DNA from: Aromatoleum buckelii
GTDB lineage: Bacteria > Pseudomonadota > Gammaproteobacteria > Burkholderiales > Rhodocyclaceae
Assembly (NCBI RefSeq): GCF_012910785.2
Contig: NZ_WTVH02000009.1
Span: 744,001-808,000 of the forward strand
Direction of reading: 5' to 3'
DNA: 64,000 bases
Shown: one piece after another, positions 59,614 through 64,000 of the stretch
How the letters are laid out: each line of letters opens with the position of its first letter
Position numbering within the stretch: position 1 is the first letter of the stretch
Notes under the pieces: generated by a model
Told to the model about the DNA's origin: nothing
The model's database searches: none
The model's input: the letters and a program-made list of their open reading frames with translations, nothing else
Position numbers and translations under genes: made by a program

Positions 59614-60952
59614 ACAAGACTGGGAGTCGGGGCGCGCCCCGGCAGGTGATGAACTGGAACCGATCGAGACTGCGAGCCGCGAGGAACTGGCCGCGCTGCA
59701 GCTCGAACGGATGAAATGGTCGTTGCAGCACGCCTACGACAACGTGCCGCACTACCGCGCCGCGTTCGACGCCGCCGGCGTGCATCCGTCCGACCTGAAG
59801 CAATTGTCCGACCTCGCCCGTTTCCCCTTCACGAGCAAGAAGGAACTGCGCGAGAACTACCCTTACGGGATGTTCGCGGTGCCGATGAGCGAGATCGTGC
59901 GCGTGCATGCCTCGTCCGGCACGACCGGTCTGCCGACCGTCGTCGGCTACACGAAGAACGACATCGCGATGTGGGCGGGCGTCATGGGGCGCTCGCTGCG
60001 CGCCGCCGGCGGCACGCGCAACGACATCATCCTCAATTCCTACGGCTACGGACTGTTCACCGGCGGCCTCGGGGCGCATTACGGCGGCGAGAACCTCGGC
60101 GCCGCGGTGATCCCGATGGGCGGTGGCAACACTGAGAAGCAGGTGCAGCTGATCCGCGAATTCGGCCCGACGATCATCCTCGCGACGCCGTCGTACATGC
60201 TGACGATCGCCGACGAGCTGCAGCGCCAGGGCATCGACCCGACTTCGACGTCGCTGCGCCTCGGCGTGTTCGGCGCCGAACCCTGGACCAACGAGATGCG
60301 CCGCGAGATCGAGACGCGCCTCGGCATTGACGCGATCGACATCTACGGGCTGTCCGAAGTCATCGGCCCGGGTGTTGCGTGCGAATGCGTCGAGACGAAG
60401 GACGGTCCGCATATCTGGGAAGACCATTTCTATCCCGAAATCATCGATCCCCAGACCGGCGAAGTGCTGCCCGACGGCGAACCGGGCGAGCTCGTGTTCA
60501 CGTCGCTGACGAAGGAAGCGCTGCCGATCATCCGCTACCGCACGCGCGACCTTACCGTGCTGCTGCCGGGGACCGCGCGGCCGATGCGTCGCATCGGCAA
60601 GATCACCGGCCGCAGCGACGACATGCTGATCATCCGCGGCGTGAACGTCTTCCCGACGCAGATCGAGGAAATCCTGCTCAAGCATGAATGCCTGTGCGGC
60701 CATTACCAGCTTCAGATCACCCGTGAACACCACATGGACGAAATGACGGTGCTCGCCGAAGTGCGCCACGACCTGTCGGAGGTGCTCAGTGCGAGCCAGC
60801 GCGCCGCGATTGCGACCGAGCTCCGCCACGAGATCAAGAGCGCCGTCGGCGTGTCGGCCGATGTCCACGTGCTCGAGACGGGCAGCATCGAGCGCACGCA
60901 GGTCGGCAAGGCAAAGCGCGTCATAGACAAGCGGCCGAAGGCGAGTGTGTGA
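59603..60952 (+). CDS. padJ: Phenylacetate-CoA ligase (AMP-forming)
   Basis: PaaK-type ligase of 449 residues with phosphate loop ASSGTTGLPTVVGYT near residue 102, YGLSEVIGPGVACE in the core, and hinge GRSDDMLIIRGVNVFP. It activates phenylacetate to phenylacetyl-CoA, the substrate of PadBCD. Its start lies 11 bases inside padI, giving strong coupling. Confidence 0.94.
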   Translation: MAARQDWESGRAPAGDELEPIETASREELAALQLERMKWSLQHAYDNVPHYRAAFDAAGVHPSDLKQLSDLARFPFTSKKELRENYPYGMFAVPMSEIVRVHASSGTTGLPTVVGYTKNDIAMWAGVMGRSLRAAGGTRNDIILNSYGYGLFTGGLGAHYGGENLGAAVIPMGGGNTEKQVQLIREFGPTIILATPSYMLTIADELQRQGIDPTSTSLRLGVFGAEPWTNEMRREIETRLGIDAIDIYGLSEVIGPGVACECVETKDGPHIWEDHFYPEIIDPQTGEVLPDGEPGELVFTSLTKEALPIIRYRTRDLTVLLPGTARPMRRIGKITGRSDDMLIIRGVNVFPTQIEEILLKHECLCGHYQLQITREHHMDEMTVLAEVRHDLSEVLSASQRAAIATELRHEIKSAVGVSADVHVLETGSIERTQVGKAKRVIDKRPKASV

Positions 60953-61027
60953 TACGGCACCGATAGCACCAGGGAATTCCAACAAAAGCCGCGCGGCAAT
61001 CCGCGGGGCGATAACGGAGACAGCACA

Positions 61028-63112
61028 GTGAACGATCGGTCGACATTCAATCCGGGCGCAGCGGTGAACGCCGTGGCCGGAGAGCTGTTCAAGCAGGCAG
61101 CGTCGGAAGGGCGCGACGCGCTGAATGCCGCGGAACTCGAGAAGTTCGTCGCGAGCTTCGGCGCCGCGCTGGCGGAGGGAACGCCGGGCGGCGTCGATCT
61201 TCGCATCGAACTGAACAACACGCGCGAGTTCGGCATCGTCATCACCGCAGGGCAGGGCGGCATCGATGCGCAGCTCGACCGCGACAATTTCCGCAAGGAC
61301 CGCGCGAGCGTTTCGGCCTCGGTCGAACTGACCGACGCCGCCGGCTTTCTCGACCTGTTCCGGCGCACCCTCGCGTACCGCAAGATGGCAGCGCTCGCGC
61401 AGCGTGACGGACGTCGTCCGCCGGACCAGGTGCTCGAATTCTGCTTCGGCCTGATGCTCGGCCTCGCTCGCGAGTATTCCGCGGCCAACCCGCAAGCGCC
61501 GTACGTGCTGCGCACGCTCGAACTCGACTCGGTGCAGTTCAACAAGAAGCCGACCGTCGGCAGCGCCCGCTTCGAGTTCGGCGCCCCGGTCGCGGGTCGC
61601 CTGCCGCGCCCGGTGCACAAGATCGACAAGCTGATCCATCCCCAATCGATCGGCATCATCGGCGTGTCGGCGACGAGCATGAACTTCGGCCGCATCATCC
61701 TGAAGAACCTTATGGGCAGCGGCTATCCGAAGGAAAAGCTGACGATCCTGCGTCCCGGCGAGACCGAGATCGACGGCGTGCGCTGCGTCGAGGGCCTCAA
61801 GGCGCTCGACCACAAACTCGACCTCCTGATCGTCGCGGTCGCCGCCGACGCGGTGTACGGCCTCGTCGACGAGATCATCGAAACCGACGCGGTCGAATCG
61901 GTGATGCTGATTCCCGGCAGCCTCGGCGAGACGGCGAAGAGCCGGGAGCCGGCAGCGGCGCTCGCCGCGCGCATCAACGCAGCACACGGCAGACCCGACG
62001 GCGGGCCGGTGTTCCTCGGCGCGAACTGCCTCGGCGTGGTGTCGCATCCGGGCGGCTACGATTCCTGGTTCATCCCGCTCGAGCGCCTGCCCAAGCCGCA
62101 GAAGAAGCCCGAACGCAACTCGGTGATGCTGAGCCAGAGCGGCGCGTTCATGATCACGCGGCTGTCGCAGAACCCGTGGCTCGACCCGCGCTACATGCTC
62201 GCGCTGGGCAACCAGACCGATCTGACGCACGGCGACATGCTCGGTTTCTTTGCCGAACGACCGGATATCGAGACGATCGGCGTCTACATCGAAGGCTTCA
62301 AGGACGGCGACGGACTCGATTTCGCCAAGGCAGTGCGCCGCGCAGTCGAAAACGGCAAGCAGGTCGTCGTCTACAAGTCCGGCCGCACCGAAGCGGGCGC
62401 GGGCGGCGTCATGGGCCATACGGCTTCGATCGCCGGCGACCCGGTGCTGTTCGAGTCGGTGCTGCGCCAGGCCGGCGCAATCGTTGCCGAGGACTTCAAT
62501 ACGTTCGACGATCTTTTCTACATCGCCGGCGCGCTGCATCACAAGAAGGTCGGCAAACGCATCGGGGCGATCAGCGGCGCCGGTTTCGAGGCTGTCGGCA
62601 TGGCCGATTCGATCATCTCCGAGACTTTCGCGCTGGAGATGGGCGCGCTCGAGGAGGCGACCGTCAAGCGCGTCGGGGAGATCCTCGCGGCGAAGCGGCT
62701 CGACGCGCTGGTCGAAGTGCGCAATCCGATCGACATCAATCCGGGGGCGGACGACGAAGCGCACCTGCTGATCACGCAAGCCTTCCTCGACGACCCGAAC
62801 ATCGACGCGGTCGTCGTCGGCCTCGACCCGACCGCGCCGTCGATCCGCGCCCTCGAATCGAGCAAGCTGCGGCCCGGCTTCGATTTGTCGGACCCGAAAG
62901 GCACGGTGCACCTGATGCCCCCGCTGGTCGAACGCAACGACAAGCCGGTGATCGGCATCGTCGACGGCGGCGTCCTCTACGACGCGATGGCCGGCCGCCT
63001 GATGGACCAGGGCGTGTGCGTGTTCCGCAACTGCGGGCGCGGCACCCGGGCGCTGGTCCGCTACGTCGAGGCCCGCCTCAACGCGGACGCGATCAAGAAC
63101 CGCAATCAATAG
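61028..63112 (+). CDS. NDP-forming acyl-CoA synthetase-like protein
   Basis: Protein of 694 residues with a GTG start. The first ~190 residues resemble part of an ATP-grasp region. A CoA-binding domain begins near 200 (IHPQSIGIIGVSATSMNFGR) and two succinyl-CoA-ligase-like domains follow, with the phosphohistidine region GGVMGHTASIAGDPVLF. This matches ADP-forming acetyl-/acyl-CoA synthetases, though with an unusual domain order. It lies 75 bases after padJ and may recycle acyl-CoA energy or activate an aryl acid reversibly. Substrate unknown. Confidence 0.75.
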   Translation: MNDRSTFNPGAAVNAVAGELFKQAASEGRDALNAAELEKFVASFGAALAEGTPGGVDLRIELNNTREFGIVITAGQGGIDAQLDRDNFRKDRASVSASVELTDAAGFLDLFRRTLAYRKMAALAQRDGRRPPDQVLEFCFGLMLGLAREYSAANPQAPYVLRTLELDSVQFNKKPTVGSARFEFGAPVAGRLPRPVHKIDKLIHPQSIGIIGVSATSMNFGRIILKNLMGSGYPKEKLTILRPGETEIDGVRCVEGLKALDHKLDLLIVAVAADAVYGLVDEIIETDAVESVMLIPGSLGETAKSREPAAALAARINAAHGRPDGGPVFLGANCLGVVSHPGGYDSWFIPLERLPKPQKKPERNSVMLSQSGAFMITRLSQNPWLDPRYMLALGNQTDLTHGDMLGFFAERPDIETIGVYIEGFKDGDGLDFAKAVRRAVENGKQVVVYKSGRTEAGAGGVMGHTASIAGDPVLFESVLRQAGAIVAEDFNTFDDLFYIAGALHHKKVGKRIGAISGAGFEAVGMADSIISETFALEMGALEEATVKRVGEILAAKRLDALVEVRNPIDINPGADDEAHLLITQAFLDDPNIDAVVVGLDPTAPSIRALESSKLRPGFDLSDPKGTVHLMPPLVERNDKPVIGIVDGGVLYDAMAGRLMDQGVCVFRNCGRGTRALVRYVEARLNADAIKNRNQ

Positions 63113-63187
63113 ACTTGGTTGAAAAAGCGGCAGCCTTCCATCCGGGCGGCTGCCTTTCGAAAACATGGAACAACTGGAGGAAATCAA

Positions 63188-63598
63188 ATGAGCGAGACCC
63201 TGAAACCCGGCCTGACCTCGACGCGGCGTTACGACATCGATGCCGGTCGCACGATCGGATTCATGGGCGACGATTGCCGCGTCTACTCGACGCCGAGCCT
63301 GCTGTACGACATCGAAGTCGTCTGCCGTGACCTGCTGCTCGAAAACATCGAAGCCGGCAAGGACTCGGTCGGCACGCGCGTCGAACTCGACCACGTCGGT
63401 GCGACCCTGCTCGGCATGTGGATCGAGATCACCGTGACGGTGACCGAAGTCAATGGTCCGGCCGTGACGTTCGAATTCACCGCGCGCGACGCGCTCGAGG
63501 AAGTCGCCCGCGGCAAGCACAGCCGCTTCGTCGTTGGCGCCGAGAAGACCGCCCAGCGGCTGAAGGCGAAACTCGCCAAGGCGCTGGCTGCGGCGTAA
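63188..63598 (+). CDS. Hotdog thioesterase (FlK-like)
   Basis: Protein of 136 residues resembling the fluoroacetyl-CoA thioesterase fold. A Thr in VYSTPSLLYDIE, a following Glu in the helix, and His in VELDHVGATLLGMWIE occupy the FlK catalytic positions. The C-terminal helix is Lys/Ala-rich. Probably releases CoA from accumulating phenylacetyl- or aryl-CoA. Start follows GGAGGAAATC. It is the last gene of the pad region. Confidence 0.82.
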   Translation: MSETLKPGLTSTRRYDIDAGRTIGFMGDDCRVYSTPSLLYDIEVVCRDLLLENIEAGKDSVGTRVELDHVGATLLGMWIEITVTVTEVNGPAVTFEFTARDALEEVARGKHSRFVVGAEKTAQRLKAKLAKALAAA

Positions 63599-63620
63599 GG
63601 CGTTAAGCATTGAGGCGAGC

Positions 63621-63654
63621 GGCGCTGCGCTGCCGAATGCGGCAGCACAGCGCC
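63621..63654 (+). terminator. Hairpin after the thioesterase gene
   Basis: Fifteen-base stem GGCGCTGCGCTGCCG / CGGCAGCACAGCGCC (one mismatch) with loop AATG, between converging genes; no T-run follows. Confidence 0.6.
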
Positions 63655-63759
63655 GTTGCCCCTCTGCAGGAGGAGGTGGGTCGGGCCCGCCCCACCCCTC
63701 CCGAATCCTCCGTGCCAACCCCGGAGCCCCGAAGAAATTCCGCGGTTTCCGCTCTTTCG

Positions 63760-64000
63760 CTACTCGTGAGCCGGGTGGCCGGCTCCCGTGTTGCGTGGCA
63801 GCACGACCCTGAAAGTCGATCCGGTGCCGACTTCGCTGCGGACTTCGATGCGTCCGCCATGCTTATGTACGATTCCGTATGAAAGCGACAGGCCGAGCCC
63901 GGTGCCTTTGCCGACTGCCTTGGTCGTGAAAAAGGGTTCGAAGATCCGCCCGACGTGCTCCGGCTTGATGCCTTTGCCGGTGTCTTTCACTTCCACCCAG
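63760..64000 (-). CDS. Histidine kinase, C-terminal ATPase domain (5' end outside window)
   Basis: Only the last ~80 residues are visible. They hold the G1 and G2 boxes of a histidine-kinase ATPase: [40 protein letters not shown] and [21 protein letters not shown]. The reading frame runs off the window end. It converges on the pad region, so a role in pad control cannot be judged. Confidence 0.85.
   Translation of the reverse strand, partial: WVEVKDTGKGIKPEHVGRIFEPFFTTKAVGKGTGLGLSLSYGIVHKHGGRIEVRSEVGTGSTFRVVLPRNTGAGHPAHE

Noticed and set aside
59576-63718. Minus-strand open frame of 1380 codons
   Set aside because: Antisense to padJ and the acyl-CoA synthetase-like gene. Composition is Arg/His/Asp-rich without domains, a typical shadow of high-GC codon bias.

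Overview
The window is high-GC DNA, tightly packed with operons joined by ATGA and TGATG overlaps. Its content points to a denitrifying betaproteobacterium of the Rhodocyclales (Aromatoleum/Azoarcus/Thauera group) that degrades aromatic compounds anaerobically. The gene set and order recall Aromatoleum aromaticum EbN1; this is an impression from memory, not a database match. I saw no tRNA, rRNA, CRISPR array, insertion sequence or phage genes.

Layout. (1) 1-7514: a benzoate-CoA ligase cut by the window edge, a LivKHMGF-type ABC importer and a BenK/PcaK-type aromatic-acid symporter, forming a benzoate uptake and activation block. (2) 7558-16454: a TetR regulator with an extra N-terminal helix-turn-helix faces an operon with a substrate-binding protein, feruloyl-CoA-synthetase-like ligase, enoyl-CoA hydratase, thiolase, short-chain dehydrogenase and acyl-CoA dehydrogenase. 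Together these make a complete side-chain beta-oxidation set, most likely for phenylpropanoids. (3) 16508-25185: housekeeping and orphan genes: a pyruvyl-transferase-like protein facing a B12 radical-SAM protein, hotdog thioesterase, TonB siderophore receptor, thioredoxin, Hsp15 and a BON-domain protein. (4) 25392-28998: an aldehyde:ferredoxin oxidoreductase with a fused MoaD-like tail, and a porin. (5) 29446-37532: a TRAP importer, an aryl-CoA ligase (probably 4-hydroxybenzoate), and a sigma-54 two-component pair whose kinase carries the XylR-type effector domain. (6) 38065-44275: an orphan secreted protein, then the p-cresol operon (cytochrome PchC, a Tat protein, flavoprotein PchF, an aldehyde dehydrogenase and an outer-membrane channel). 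(7) 44661-48093: a three-gene membrane-stress-like operon, a MarR regulator and a 2[4Fe-4S] ferredoxin. (8) 48274-63598: a PaaX-type repressor facing the anaerobic phenylacetate operon fdhD-padBCDEFGHIJ, then an NDP-forming acyl-CoA synthetase-like gene and a hotdog thioesterase. The window ends inside a histidine kinase gene on the minus strand.

How it works together. p-Cresol is oxidised by PchCF to 4-hydroxybenzaldehyde, by the aldehyde dehydrogenase to 4-hydroxybenzoate, and by the ligase at 32488 to its CoA thioester. Phenylacetate goes through PadJ, PadBCD and PadEFGHI to benzoyl-CoA. Benzoate enters by BclA, and phenylpropanoids would lose two carbons by beta-oxidation. All routes converge on benzoyl-CoA or hydroxybenzoyl-CoA, whose reduction needs low-potential ferredoxin. 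The tungsten AOR and the ferredoxin may feed that demand.

The most interesting signals are regulatory. A 20-bp palindrome before the AOR gene recurs almost exactly beside the MarR gene. Two similarly built 12+12 inverted repeats lie on both sides of the PaaX-type gene. A perfect FNR-type box precedes the TRAP operon. Two -24/-12 promoters and a perfect upstream inverted repeat lie in the p-cresol region, and a TetR-operator-like repeat lies in the beta-oxidation intergenic region.
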